The position numbers and the translations under genes were made by a program. A stretch of 64,000 nt of DNA, from the NCBI GenBank assembly GCA_949316235.1, contig OX438758.1:2081772-2145771 (forward strand). Direction: 5' to 3'. Positions 10,786-21,690 of the stretch are shown here, one piece after another (the stretch's first letter is position 1; the number at the start of each line of letters is the position of its first letter). The notes under the pieces were generated by a model, which saw only the letters and a list, made by a program, of their open reading frames with translations, searched no databases and had not been told where the DNA came from. Source of the DNA: Oegoconia quadripuncta. Lineage: Eukaryota; Arthropoda; Insecta; Lepidoptera; Autostichidae.

Positions 10786-11861
10786 AATTATTCTTTAATT
10801 TCTATTCGTCTTGCGCAGTGTAAGCGTATTAAAGTATAAATTATTAAAACAACCTTCATGTTCGTTCAGCCATCTTTATTGAGAGGAGCAGAGACAAATC
10901 CGGACGATTACCATAGAGCATCTTTCACATCACAGACAATATTTTAACATGTGATAATGACTTCACAACAACTAGCTTATAAAGATCCACTATCACTACT
11001 GGACATAAGCCTCTCCTATTTGCTCTAATTACCAAACTGGACAAGGGGGTTGGTGATCGCATTTAATAGCTGGATGCTTACATTTTTTTTTACAAACCTT
11101 TCAAACAAACAAGACTGAAGTGCGCGATCTTACCCATTACATATAAGAAGACGTGGCTGACTATCAACATATTTTTTTTTCTTATTTATCTTCTCGGTTG
11201 TTATGCAATAATTTGATTTAATCTACCCACTATCTGCATACAAAAAAAAATAGGGTGGCAATCTCTTGACATATATTTACAATCAACTATGTGTATAACA
11301 GTGCGTTTGTAACGTAAATTAAATAGAACAACATAGATCAAAAGCAGTCTCCACTAATGAGTACTGAACAGTATTATAGCATATATTTTCTATGTTATTT
11401 TAATAATCTACTGTGGGTGTATTGAATGTTTGTAGCGTGGTTTATTTCGGTATACTATTTAATCCCACTGATTTAATTCATTTCTAATTACCTGTTGATT
11501 GCCAGTACATACATGATTATTAATAAATTGCCTTACTTACTCGTAAGTCTCGTACCTTACGATCGACACATATATCACAATGTTGCACATTAAATTATAC
11601 ATAATTTTAATTAGGTGTTTATTGAATACTCATTCAACTGAGTCCATTTTGTCTAACGACTTACAATACAATAATTATTAAAGCCAGTGGATACACTTTC
11701 CCAATTTAAATTTATAATAATTTTATTTATAAACATGCATTATTATAGGGTAATGTCAATTAATTAATCAATATATCTTAATTATTGAGAGTTAAATGAA
11801 ATATAATAAAAATTAATGCAATATTAAAATGTGCTTGACTTTTGTATATAATTCGCCTCAA
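10786..11861. other. AT-rich noncoding; copia leader and an old repeat
   Basis: No gene seen. The part next to 10785 should be copia 5' leader or LTR but has no pair to define it. At about 10998-11075 the words tactggacataagcctctcc and acaagggggttggtgatcgc resemble a dispersed lepidopteran repeat. The rest is unstructured AT-rich DNA. Confidence 0.4.
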
Positions 11862-11872
11862 CCCATATGCCC
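11858..11872 (+). repeat. piggyBac left TIR with mutated TTAA
   Basis: TCAA followed by CCCATATGCCC. The target tetranucleotide has probably mutated from TTAA by one transition. Confidence 0.75.
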
Positions 11873-12251
11873 TGTGGGTCGTTTTTGACCTGTAAAACAG
11901 GTTATGTTATAAGAGCGCTTTTGTGAATCAAAACGCTTATTGGCTACGCCTATCGCCATCTATCGATCAATAAAAGTATTATCTACCAAAACAAGTAAAG
12001 AACGTTGACATACGGTAAGTTTTGTAACTATTGGTGACAGTTGAAGTCATAACTTGATTTTTGGTGGCAAAAAAGTCCGAATCGGCTGAGAATAATTTAA
12101 GAAATATTTTTTTCTGCGTTAAAAAACCTATTATGTTGTTTTTATCATAAAATTAGATAATTTATCTCTCTATTAACAGTGACAGTGTTATAGAATAACA
12201 TGTTTATTACTCTGATATAGTTGTCAAAACATTTGAATTTTTGGTTTTTAG

Positions 12252-14168
12252 GTCTAGAATACCGTTTAAAACGAACGATATCATAGAGGAGTTAGAAAAT
12301 TTGAACTCCGATGATGAGGTACTAGGTGCTAATATCTTTATTAACCCTCCTGGCGATGGTAGGGTATCTGACGGTGATTCCGGAGATGAAGAAGAATTTT
12401 TTCCATCATTTATCCCGTCGACAGCTACTCGCACCTGCAAGTCTAACTTTGAGGCGTCCATTTGCTGAGGAAACCGCCTCCAGCGATAATGAAGAACCCG
12501 ATGGTATGTACCATGGTGATGTCACCATTGCCATTGGAACAAGTGAGTCGCGGAAGGGAGCGAGGAAGAGCACGCGGCCGGGGGCAAGGAAGAGGACGTG
12601 GAAGGAGGCGAGGAAGAGGACGCGGATGGGGGCAAGGAAGAGGATGTGGTGTATCGGTGGAAGTAAATGAGGAATCTGATAGGGTGCCACCTGCGCCACT
12701 GGAACTAATCAGTCGCGGAAGGGCACGCGGAAGGGGGAGAACAGTTACTCAACGCCAAGCGGGTGTAGATCGCACTTGGGTGAGGAGAGATCTTCCCAGA
12801 AATATTGTCCGAAAATAGTGACCCTGTCACATGCTTCGAGCTCTTTTTTGACCATGAAGTAATCGTTCACATAGTCAGACAAACAGTTATATTTGCTGTT
12901 CAATCGGGAAATATGAATTTCTCTTTGTCAGACAAAGAAATATACTGTTTTATTGCAATCCTTATTTTGTCTGGTTATGTTCCGTTGCCGCGACGTCGTA
13001 TGTACTGGTAGAGCAATGAAGATACCCATAACATCCTTGTCACAAAAAGTATGCGCCGCAATAGATTTGAAGAGATATTGCGCTATTTCCACGTGGCCGA
13101 TAACACCGAACTGCCTGAAAATGACAAAATGGCAAAAGTACGGCCGCTAATTTAGCATATGCTAAATGCCAAATTTCTACAGTATGCTCCTATTGAAAAA
13201 GAAATAAGTATCGATGAATCCATGGTTCCGTATTACGGTAGACATAGTTGCAAACAGCATATCAAAGGGAAGCCAATAAGATTTGGCTTCAAGATGTGGA
13301 TTGCTGCAATGAGACTGGGCTACTGTCTATATGCTGATCCCTATCAAGGGCGCTCTGAGCGTGCTGAAACAGGATTAGGACGTCATGTTATCAATAAATG
13401 AATAACTAAAGTACAGGAGGAGTTTCCCAATACAGATTTCTCGGTATATTGCGACATTTTTTTACTGGATTGCCATTGGCCACCGATCTCAAAGAGAAAC
13501 ACGTGTTTTTGACGGGTACAGTGCGTAGTAACCGTATTGAAAACTGTCCACTGAAAGACGCAAAAGAATGCCAAAGAGAAGAGAGAAGGTACTACGACTA
13601 TCAATTGGATGAAACGAATGGGATATGTGCTGTTAGATGGCATGATAATAGCGTTGTGACCCTCTTATCGATTGAACACGGAGTACAGCCCATCCAAACG
13701 GCAAGAAGATATTCAGCTGCACTAAAATCAAGGATAGATGTACCACAACCCTATCTCATTCGAATATAATCGATACATGGGGGGTGTTGATCGATTGGAT
13801 GCCAACGTAGGCGTGTATAGAATCGCCATGAGAGGGCAAAAAATGGTATACGCCTATTCTTTTTTGGCTCATTGATGTCGCGGTGAATAATGTTACACTT
13901 CTAGCTCGACAGTACCGAAGCGATATTGACACATTGGAGTTTCGACGGAGCATTGCCCGCACTTTGTTGCAGAACCACGGAACCGAAAAGCTTCAACCTG
14001 GACCAACTCGAAAGGTCCCAACTAGCGTACCTTATACGGTGCGGAGCATATGATCGGAAAGCTCTGTCGAGACTTCGCTGTGCTTTATGCAAAAATAAAA
14101 CTGTTACGGCGTGCAGTAAATGTGGTGTCAATTTACATGCAAAATGTTTTTCTCAGTTTCATTCTTGA
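12252..14168 (+). pseudogene. piggyBac-like transposase (many frame breaks)
   Basis: A T-rich tract ending in ttttag just before 12252 suggests a spliced start. The N-terminal part is acidic (EELENLNSDDEVLG), followed by an Arg/Gly-rich block. The transposase core is scattered over three frames: FELFFDHEVIVHIVRQT, SLSDKEIYCFIAILILSGY, then ISIDESMVPYYGRHSCKQHI with the first catalytic Asp (about 13208), the second in VYCDIFF (about 13450), the third in RWHDNSVVTLL (about 13640), and a GGVDRLDANVGVYRI segment near 13780. A C-terminal Cys-rich finger (RCALCKNKTVTACSKCGVNL ... AKC) ends at 14168. At least five frameshifts or stops separate these blocks, so the gene is dead although all domains survive. 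Confidence 0.88.
12548..12765 (+). repeat. Purine-rich minisatellite encoding Arg/Gly block
   Basis: Imperfect short repeats of gcgaggaagaggacgcgg type run through the transposase N terminus and encode RGRGRGRRRGRG in one frame. The repetition probably promoted the frame slips here. An Arg/Gly block also occurs in the piggyBac copy at 6600. Confidence 0.6.
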
Positions 14169-14400
14169 TTTTTGTTGTGAGCTTTGTCGGTAAATAAAGA
14201 ATTGATAAAATATTGTCATTTTTATTCATCATAAATTTAAAGTATTACGTATGACCCAGGGGTAATTTTCGACCCATTAAAAAAACATCCTTCCCTCACT
14301 GTCACCTCTAATCTTCACTTGCAGTCTTCTTAAGAACCCTTCAGGTATCCACGTATCCACATATCCAAATATAAAAGAAACCGGAGAAAAAAAAAGATCT

Positions 14401-14417
14401 GGGCATAAATGGGTTAA
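14401..14417 (-). repeat. piggyBac right TIR with TTAA target
   Basis: Read on the minus strand: TTAA then CCCATTTATGCCC, a two-base-longer match to the left end. Confidence 0.8.
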
Positions 14418-14448
14418 ACTAAATATAGGTTGGGTTAGTGAAACAAAT

Positions 14449-14760
14449 GATAATAATAATAATAACTTTATTCCAAAAAAGTTTACAGTTTATCTTATAA
14501 TCTATATTAAGCTAGTAATTTAGTATTCCAATAATATAGCCCCTGTTGCCGAACTAGGTTGAAAAAACCTGTATTTCAGCATACAGTGCCCTTCCCCATA
14601 GGACAGTATCACTAGCCTTATAGTCATCATAACTAAAAACATAATAATAACATTATTGACACGTGTAGGGATACAACTTGACTCTCGACATATAAAACAA
14701 TAAAAAGCATATTGTGTCTGATGCACTATCCCAAAACGTGTCACAAATATCGATTAACTT
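14449..14760 (-). mobile_element. Non-LTR retrotransposon 3' end with (ATT)n tail
   Basis: On the minus strand the segment ends ggaataaagttattattatt, an AATAAA followed by a trinucleotide tail, the usual end of several insect LINE families. No coding sequence can be recognised in the preceding 300 bp, so the right limit is approximate. Confidence 0.5.
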
Positions 14761-14944
14761 AAAAACTAACATAAACTAAAGAATTAACAATATATGTGTA
14801 ACAAAATTGGTAAGTATAGGCGAAGTGTATTATGAGTTATGTAATTGTGTGGAAGTTCCTTTTATTTGCCGTAAAAATAATAATATATAACACTACGTTA
14901 TTATTTATATTGTGTAAGGAATGCCCATTATCTAAGTTTAAAAT

Positions 14945-15151
14945 ACTGCTTATTTATTCATTTCGAGGTTGAAGCAAGATGCCAAATGAGTCAAGAGCAT
15001 GTGCAACTCCTGAACGTGGTCGAACAGCGCCGAGATGCAGGCACAGGCGCAGGACCTTTCCTGTCGAAGGGAAATTAGGACGCCACCACTCGACGGATCC
15101 CGGAGTCGTAGTCGCTCTCGTGGACGCACGCATTCTCGACCACCAAGCGAA
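14945..15151 (+). pseudogene. Upstream part of an Arg/Ser-rich Gag-like region
   Basis: The plus strand reads DGSRSRSRSRGRTHSRPPSE and runs in frame into the RRSESRRSKARPSRSSERR tail where the tandem array starts (15152). It therefore seems to be the original 5' context of the Arg/Ser block that was later captured in every S module. Arg/Ser tails of this kind occur in some Ty3/gypsy Gag proteins, but the part upstream of about 15030 is not assignable. Confidence 0.5.
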
Positions 15152-16194
15152 CCTCGAAGATCTGAATCGAGGAGGTCGAAGGCGAGACCATCGAGATCAA
15201 GCGAGCGGCGCATCACGCCTAGTCGCTCGAGGTCAAGGCTTCCTTTGCGTTGCAATAATTCTGGTCACTTCACAAGGTGAGTGAGCAAACGGAAGTAAGT
15301 CAAGCAGGTACCGAATGTACAGAACAGAGGAGCAACAGGGTATCACCGCACACTGAGCAGTTTAATGTACACGGGATGCATGATAAATGCATGATTTAAG
15401 CAATAATACACAAAATTTGTTTTTTGAAAAGTTTATTGACACGGTAACGAATTTAATAGGCCCTAGTGATCGTGTCAGATTCCCTGTGTTAAACAACGTA
15501 ATACCAGAGTTTGATCCCCTAAGTAAGGAACAATCTGTCGATGTTTGGATCCACAAAGTTGATGAAATTGTTATAAAAGGCAAGATCACTAGAATTAGCA
15601 ATTATATCGAAAAAATTGACGCGGCGAAAGAATCGCTACAGGAGATACACGTACGACTCCATGAGGTAACCGCCATAATGAATAAGTTCGACGATATTCA
15701 AACTCTCATCGAGGTATTAGAAGTGACCTCGGACAAACAAGCACTGCATGAAGTGGAGCGCTCGAACATGGAGACGCGATATTTCAATATGAAGCACAAA
15801 TGGAAGCGCTCCTTCACGGTCCGATCGTTAGTGGGGAAATGCAATCTTGTACCGCATCACCACGTGCCAACTCCACCGTCCTCGACGACTGTTACAAGGC
15901 AAAAAAAGCCGAAATTAGATTGCCTAAGATCGAGATTCCCAAGTTTGACGGCGATATAAGAAAGTGGCCTAATTACAAGAATATCTTCTTCGACACCGTT
16001 AAAAGCGCGGACATACCACCTATCACTAAGCTACAGCATTTGAAGCTGGCCCTCACTGGAGAGGCCGCAGCCCTCGTGTCGTGTTTGTAAAAGGTACGAA
16101 AACAAAACCATTCTTGTACACTGCCTTTTAAAGGCGATTGTAAATCATGGTACCATAAATAGACATAACCTTAAAGACTTCTTAACTGTATTTC
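15152..16194 (+). repeat. Left-edge unit (partial S plus alpha), divergent
   Basis: This first unit differs from the core at many sites. It keeps the frame between the gypsy Gag start and its continuation (T-run at about 15419-15425), and keeps an Arg codon (about 15917) where core alpha modules have TGA. It has its own one-base deletion near 15770. It thus retains a less damaged version of the ancestral sequence. Confidence 0.85.
15387..15959 (+). pseudogene. Fused frame: gypsy Gag start joined to BEL Gag
   Basis: From ATG 15387 (MHDLSNNTQNLFFEKF) the frame encodes the first 60 or so residues of a Ty3/gypsy-type Gag (FPVLNNVIPEFDPLSKEQSV), then crosses at VDE/IVIKGK directly into the N-terminal coiled-coil part of a BEL/Pao-type Gag (IDAAKESLQEIHVRLHEVTA). 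The last third is out of register because of a one-base deletion near 15770. The proper BEL frame continues at 15800-16090 (LPKIEIPKFDGDIRKWPN ... LALTGEAAALVSCL, the DUF1759-type core) and then breaks again. No start or promoter evidence makes it a real gene; it is the best preserved view of the chimeric junction. Confidence 0.75.
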
Positions 16195-18510
16195 GACAAA
16201 GTGTAGACTCTCTAAAAGCCATAGAATTACCCGTAGACCAGTGGGATGTGCTGTTAGTATTCCTTATCACTCAAAAACTGGACCAGTCACTGCGCAATGC
16301 TTGGGAAACCAATAGAAAAGATGCTTCTATTCCCACTTTGATCGAGCTGTTACATTTTCTTAATATGCGCATGACTGCCTTAGAATTAATAAGTGACAAA
16401 GGCATGGAACCTAAACAACAAATAAAACCTCGAAGATCTGAATCGAGGAGGTCGAAGGCGAGACCATCGAGATCAAGCGAGCGGCGCAACAAGCCTAGTC
16501 GCTCGAGGTCAAAGCTTCCTTTGCGTTGCAATAATTCTGGTCACTTCACAAGGCGAGTGAGACAAACGGAAGTAAGTCAAGCAGGTACCGAATGTACAGA
16601 ACAGAGGAGCAACAGGGTATCACCGCACACTGAGCAGTTTAATGTACACGGGATACATGATAAATGCATGATTTAAGCAATAATACACAACATTTGATTT
16701 TGAAAAGTTTATTGACATGGTAACGAATTTAATAGGCCCTAGTGATCGTGTCAGATTCCCTGTGTTAAACAACGTAATACCAGAGTTTGATCCCCTAAGT
16801 AAGGAACAATCTGTCGATGTTTGGATCCACAAAGTTGATGAAATTGTTATAAAAGGCAAGAGCACTAGAATTAGCAATTATATCGAAAAAATTGACGCGG
16901 CGAAAGAATCGCTACAGGAGATACACGTACGACTCCATGAGGTAACCGCCTTAATGAATAAGTTCGACGATATTCAAACTCTCATCGAGGTATTAGAAGT
17001 GACCTCGGACAAACAAGCACTGCATGAAGTGGAGCGCTCGAACATGGGAGACGCGATATTTCAATATGAAGCACAAATGGAAGCGCTCCTTCACGGTCCG
17101 ATCGTTAGTGGGGAAATGCAATCTTGTACCGCATCACCACGTGCCAACTCCACCGTCCTCGACGACTGTTACAAGGCAAAGAAAGCCGAAATTTGATTGC
17201 CTAAGATCGAGATTCCCAAGTTTGATGGCGATATAAGAAAGTGGCCTAATTTCAAGAATATCTTCTTCACCACCGTTAAAAGCGCGGACATACCACCTAT
17301 CACTAATCTACAGCATTTGAAGCTGGCCCTCACTGGAGAGGCCGCAGCCCTCGTGTCGTGTTTGTAAAAGGTACGAAAACAAAACCATTCTTGTATACTG
17401 CCTTTTAAAGGCGATTGTAAATCATGGTACCATAAATAGACATAACCTTAAAGACTTCTTAATTGTATTTCGACAAAGTGTAGACTCTCTAAAAGCCATA
17501 GAATTACCCGTAGACCAGTGGGATGTGCTGTTAGTATTCCTTATCACTCAAAAACTGGACCAGTCACTGCGCAATGCTTGGGAAACCAATAGAAAAGATG
17601 CTTCTATTCCCACTTTGATCGAGCTGTTACATTTTCTTAATATGCGCATGACTGCCTTAGAATTAATAAGTGACAAAGGCATGGAACCTAAACAACAAAT
17701 AAAACCTTGAAGATCTGAATCGAGGAGGTCGAAGGCGAGACCATCGAGTTCAAGCGAGCGGCGCAACAAGCCTAGTCGCTCGAGGTCAAAGCTTCCTTTG
17801 CGTTGCAATAATTCTGGTCACTTCACAAGGCGAGTGAGACAAACGGAAGTAAGTCAAGCAGGTACCGAATGTACAGAACAGAGGAGCAACAGGGTATCAC
17901 CGCACACTGAGCAGTTTAATGTACACGGGATACATGATAAATGCATGATTTAAGCAATAATACACAAAATTTGATTTTGAAAAGTTTATTGACATGGTAA
18001 CGAATTTAATAGGCCCTAGTGATCGTGTCAGATTCCCTGTGTTAAACAACGTAATACCAGAGTTTGATCCCCTAAGTAAGGAACAATCTGTCGATGTTTG
18101 GATCCACAAAGTTGATGAATGTGCTCAGATTTATGGGTGGAACGATAGGTAGATTGTTCATTACGCTTTGCCGAAACTTATTGGAGTTGCGAGGACCTGG
18201 TACCAAGGTTTGCCATCACTGTTGTTTAGCTGGTCCGCATGGAAATAAAAATTAAGAGCATCCTTCCCTACCAGAGATACTCGTAATTATGCAGAGTTAT
18301 TGACAGAAATGATGAATAAAAAGGTGCGTTTTGGAGAGTCTTTAGAAATTTATTATTATTCTAAGATGACTCTTCTGAACAGGTGTCAGATTTCTGGTAA
18401 ACGAGCTGTGGATTGTTTGGTAGCAGACATAGAGGATCGTGGTGTAAGATTAGGAGCACAGAGGTCTCCGAGCCAGAACAGGTACTGAAATTTTTGAAAA
18501 CTGTTAAGGT

Positions 18511-18828
18511 AGGGCAAGATAGAAGTTCAGGAGATTCATCACGGCCTAGAGAGAAAGATAGACGTGCTAATTACACAAACAATAACGGCAACCCACCAAT
18601 CGGCAACAAACTCGATACTTCACAGAAATCCTCTAGACAGTTAGTTTGTTATAACTGCAATATAGAATTAGGGCAAGATAGAAGTTCAGGAGATTCATCA
18701 CGGCCTAGAGAGAAAGATAGAGGTGCTAATTACACAAACAATAACGGCAACCCATCAATCGGCAACAAATTCGATACTTCACAGAAATCCTCTAGACAGT
18801 TAGTTTGTTATAACTGCAACGAGTCGGG
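18511..18828 (+). repeat. 159-bp in-frame duplication inside beta
   Basis: A segment beginning agggcaagatagaagttcag is repeated at 18511 and 18670, a 159-bp (53-codon) period. The first copy ends before a complete zinc knuckle (CYNCNIELGQ); the second completes it (CYNCNESGHPFYRC). The duplication is present in every full beta module, so it predates the amplification. Confidence 0.9.
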
Positions 18829-18942
18829 CCATCCCTTCTATCGCTGTCCTAAGCCCAAGTAGCAATGTACAAAGTGTAAACCTGATAATAATATTGTTTA
18901 GAATGTATCTAAATGTCTAAATAATAAAAAATATCTAAATGT

Positions 18943-19590
18943 GACAAAGTGTAGACTCTCTAAAAGCCATAGAATTACCCGTAGACCAGTGGGATGTGCT
19001 GTTAGTATTCCTTATCACTCAAAAACTGGACCAGTCACTGCGCAATGCTTGGGAAACCAATAGAAAAGATGCTTCTATTCCCACTTTGATCGAGCTGTTA
19101 CATTTTCTTAATATGCGCATGACTGCCTTAGAATTAATAAGTGACAAAGGCATGGAACCTAAACAACAAATAAAACCTCGAAGATCTGAATCGAGGAGGT
19201 CGAAGGCGAGACCATCGAGATCAAGCGAGCGGCGCAACAAGCCTAGTCGCTCGAGGTCAAAGCTTCCTTTGCGTTGCAATAATTCTGGTCACTTCACAAG
19301 GCGAGTGAGACAAACGGAAGTAAGTCAAGCAGGTACCGAATGTACAGAACAGAGGAGCAACAGGGTATCACCGCACACTGAGCAGTTTAATGTACACGGG
19401 ATACATGATAAATGCATGATTTAAGCAATAATACACAACATTTGATTTTGAAAAGTTTATTGACATGGTAACGAATTTAATAGGCCCTAGTGATCGTGTC
19501 AGATTCCCTGTGTTAAACAACGTAATACCAGAGTTTGATCCCCTAAGTAAGGAACAATCTGTCGATGTTTGGATCCACAAAGTTGATGAA
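18943..19590 (+). repeat. Module S (reference copy)
   Basis: S has three parts: the C-terminal part of a BEL Gag (AIELPVDQWDVLLVFLITQK ... ISDKGMEPKQQIK); an Arg/Ser-rich tail with a CNNSGHFTRR end; and, after a stop, the start of a gypsy Gag (NLIGPSDRVRFPVLNNVIPE ... WIHKVDE). Two linked variants exist: S after beta usually reads gagatcaag and S after alpha gagttcaag; S before alpha reads cacaacattt and S before beta cacaaaattt. These tags make crossovers inside S visible. Confidence 0.9.
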
Positions 19591-20219
19591 ATTGTTATAA
19601 AAGGCAAGAGCACTAGAATTAGCAATTATATCGAAAAAATTGACGCGGCGAAAGAATCGCTACAGGAGATACACGTACGACTCCATGAGGTAACCGCCTT
19701 AATGAATAAGTTCGACGATATTCAAACTCTCATCGAGGTATTAGAAGTGACCTCGGACAAACAAGCACTGCATGAAGTGGAGCGCTCGAACATGGGAGAC
19801 GCGATATTTCAATATGAAGCACAAATGGAAGCGCTCCTTCACGGTCCGATCGTTAGTGGGGAAATGCAATCTTGTACCGCATCACCACGTGCCAACTCCA
19901 CCGTCCTCGACGACTGTTACAAGGCAAAGAAAGCCGAAATTTGATTGCCTAAGATCGAGATTCCCAAGTTTGATGGCGATATAAGAAAGTGGCCTAATTT
20001 CAAGAATATCTTCTTCACCACCGTTAAAAGCGCGGACATACCACCTATCACTAATCTACAGCATTTGAAGCTGGCCCTCACTGGAGAGGCCGCAGCCCTC
20101 GTGTCGTGTTTGTAAAAGGTACGAAAACAAAACCATTCTTGTATACTGCCTTTTAAAGGCGATTGTAAATCATGGTACCATAAATAGACATAACCTTAAA
20201 GACTTCTTAATTGTATTTC
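19591..20219 (+). pseudogene. Module alpha: BEL/Pao Gag N-terminal half (reference copy)
   Basis: The module encodes STRISNYIEKIDAAKESLQE, an amphipathic N-terminal region, then NMGDAIFQYEAQMEALLHG, and the DUF1759-type core LPKIEIPKFDGDIRKWPNF ... LKLALTGEAAALVSCL. A TGA separates KKAEI from LPKIE (19942-19944), and a one-base slip follows SCL, after which the code continues (RYENKTILV ...) into S. Both lesions are identical in all core copies. The other alpha modules start at 15567, 16843, 22339, 25087, 27835, 30583, 33331, 36079, 38827, 41575, 42852, 45600 and 46877. Confidence 0.9.
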
Positions 20220-20867
20220 GACAAAGTGTAGACTCTCTAAAAGCCATAGAATTACCCGTAGACCAGTGGGATGTGCTGTTAGTATTCCTTATCACTCAAA
20301 AACTGGACCAGTCACTGCGCAATGCTTGGGAAACCAATAGAAAAGATGCTTCTATTCCCACTTTGATCGAGCTGTTACATTTTCTTAATATGCGCATGAC
20401 TGCCTTAGAATTAATAAGTGACAAAGGCATGGAACCTAAACAACAAATAAAACCTTGAAGATCTGAATCGAGGAGGTCGAAGGCGAGACCATCGAGTTCA
20501 AGCGAGCGGCGCAACAAGCCTAGTCGCTCGAGGTCAAAGCTTCCTTTGCGTTGCAATAATTCTGGTCACTTCACAAGGCGAGTGAGACAAACGGAAGTAA
20601 GTCAAGCAGGTACCGAATGTACAGAACAGAGGAGCAACAGGGTATCACCGCACACTGAGCAGTTTAATGTACACGGGATACATGATAAATGCATGATTTA
20701 AGCAATAATACACAAAATTTGATTTTGAAAAGTTTATTGACATGGTAACGAATTTAATAGGCCCTAGTGATCGTGTCAGATTCCCTGTGTTAAACAACGT
20801 AATACCAGAGTTTGATCCCCTAAGTAAGGAACAATCTGTCGATGTTTGGATCCACAAAGTTGATGAA

Positions 20868-21690
20868 TGTGCTCAGATTTATGGGTGGAACGATAGGTAG
20901 ATTGTTCATTACGCTTTGCCGAAACTTATTGGAGTTGCGAGGACCTGGTACCAAGGTTTGCCATCACTGTTGTTTAGCTGGTCCGCATGGAAATAAAAAT
21001 TAAGAGCATCCTTCCCTACCAGAGATACTCGTAATTATGCAGAGTTATTGACAGAAATGATGAATAAAAAGGTGCGTTTTGGAGAGTCTTTAGAAATTTA
21101 TTATTATTCTAAGATGACTCTTCTGAACAGGTGTCAGATTTCTGGTAAACGAGCTGTGGATTGTTTGGTAGCAGACATAGAGGATCGTGGTGTAAGATTA
21201 GGAGCACAGAGGTCTCCGAGCCAGAACAGGTACTGAAATTTTTGAAAACTGTTAAGGTAGGGCAAGATAGAAGTTCAGGAGATTCATCACGGCCTAGAGA
21301 GAAAGATAGACGTGCTAATTACACAAACAATAACGGCAACCCACCAATCGGCAACAAACTCGATACTTCACAGAAATCCTCTAGACAGTTAGTTTGTTAT
21401 AACTGCAATATAGAATTAGGGCAAGATAGAAGTTCAGGAGATTCATCACGGCCTAGAGAGAAAGATAGAGGTGCTAATTACACAAACAATAACGGCAACC
21501 CACCAATCGGCAACAAATTCGATACTTCACAGAAATCCTCTAGACAGTTAGTTTGTTATAACTGCAACGAGTCGGGCCATCCCTTCTATCGCTGTCCTAA
21601 GCCCAAGTAGCAATGTACAAAGTGTAAACCTGATAATAATATTGTTTAGAATGTATCTAAATGTCTAAATAATAAAAAATATCTAAATGT
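20868..21690 (+). pseudogene. Module beta: Ty3/gypsy Gag with zinc knuckle (reference copy)
   Basis: It continues the gypsy Gag of S: QIYGWNDR, stop, IVHYALPKLIGVARTWYQGL, stop, then ELLTEMMNKKVRFGESLEIY and KMTLLNRCQISGKRAVDCLV, a frameshift, EPEQVLKFLKTVK, the duplicated linker, and a complete CCHC knuckle (CYNCNESGHPFYRC). The two stops and the frameshift are common to all copies. The last about 80 bp are AT-rich and lead into the next S. Other full beta modules start at 18120, 23616, 26364, 29112, 31860, 34608, 37356, 40104, 44129 and 48154. Confidence 0.9.

Larger units (their letters stand above)
11862..14413 (+). mobile_element. Complete but dead piggyBac-like transposon
   Basis: The left end starts CCCATATGCCC (11862) and the right end, read inward on the minus strand, starts CCCATTTATGCCC (from 14413), matching short inverted repeats. 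The right flank is TTAA (14414-14417), the canonical piggyBac target; the left flank is TCAA (11858-11861), one base off. Just inside both ends lie related gggtc...gaccc motifs (11877-11892; 14251-14275). The element is 2552 bp, the normal size, with one decayed transposase gene. Confidence 0.85.
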
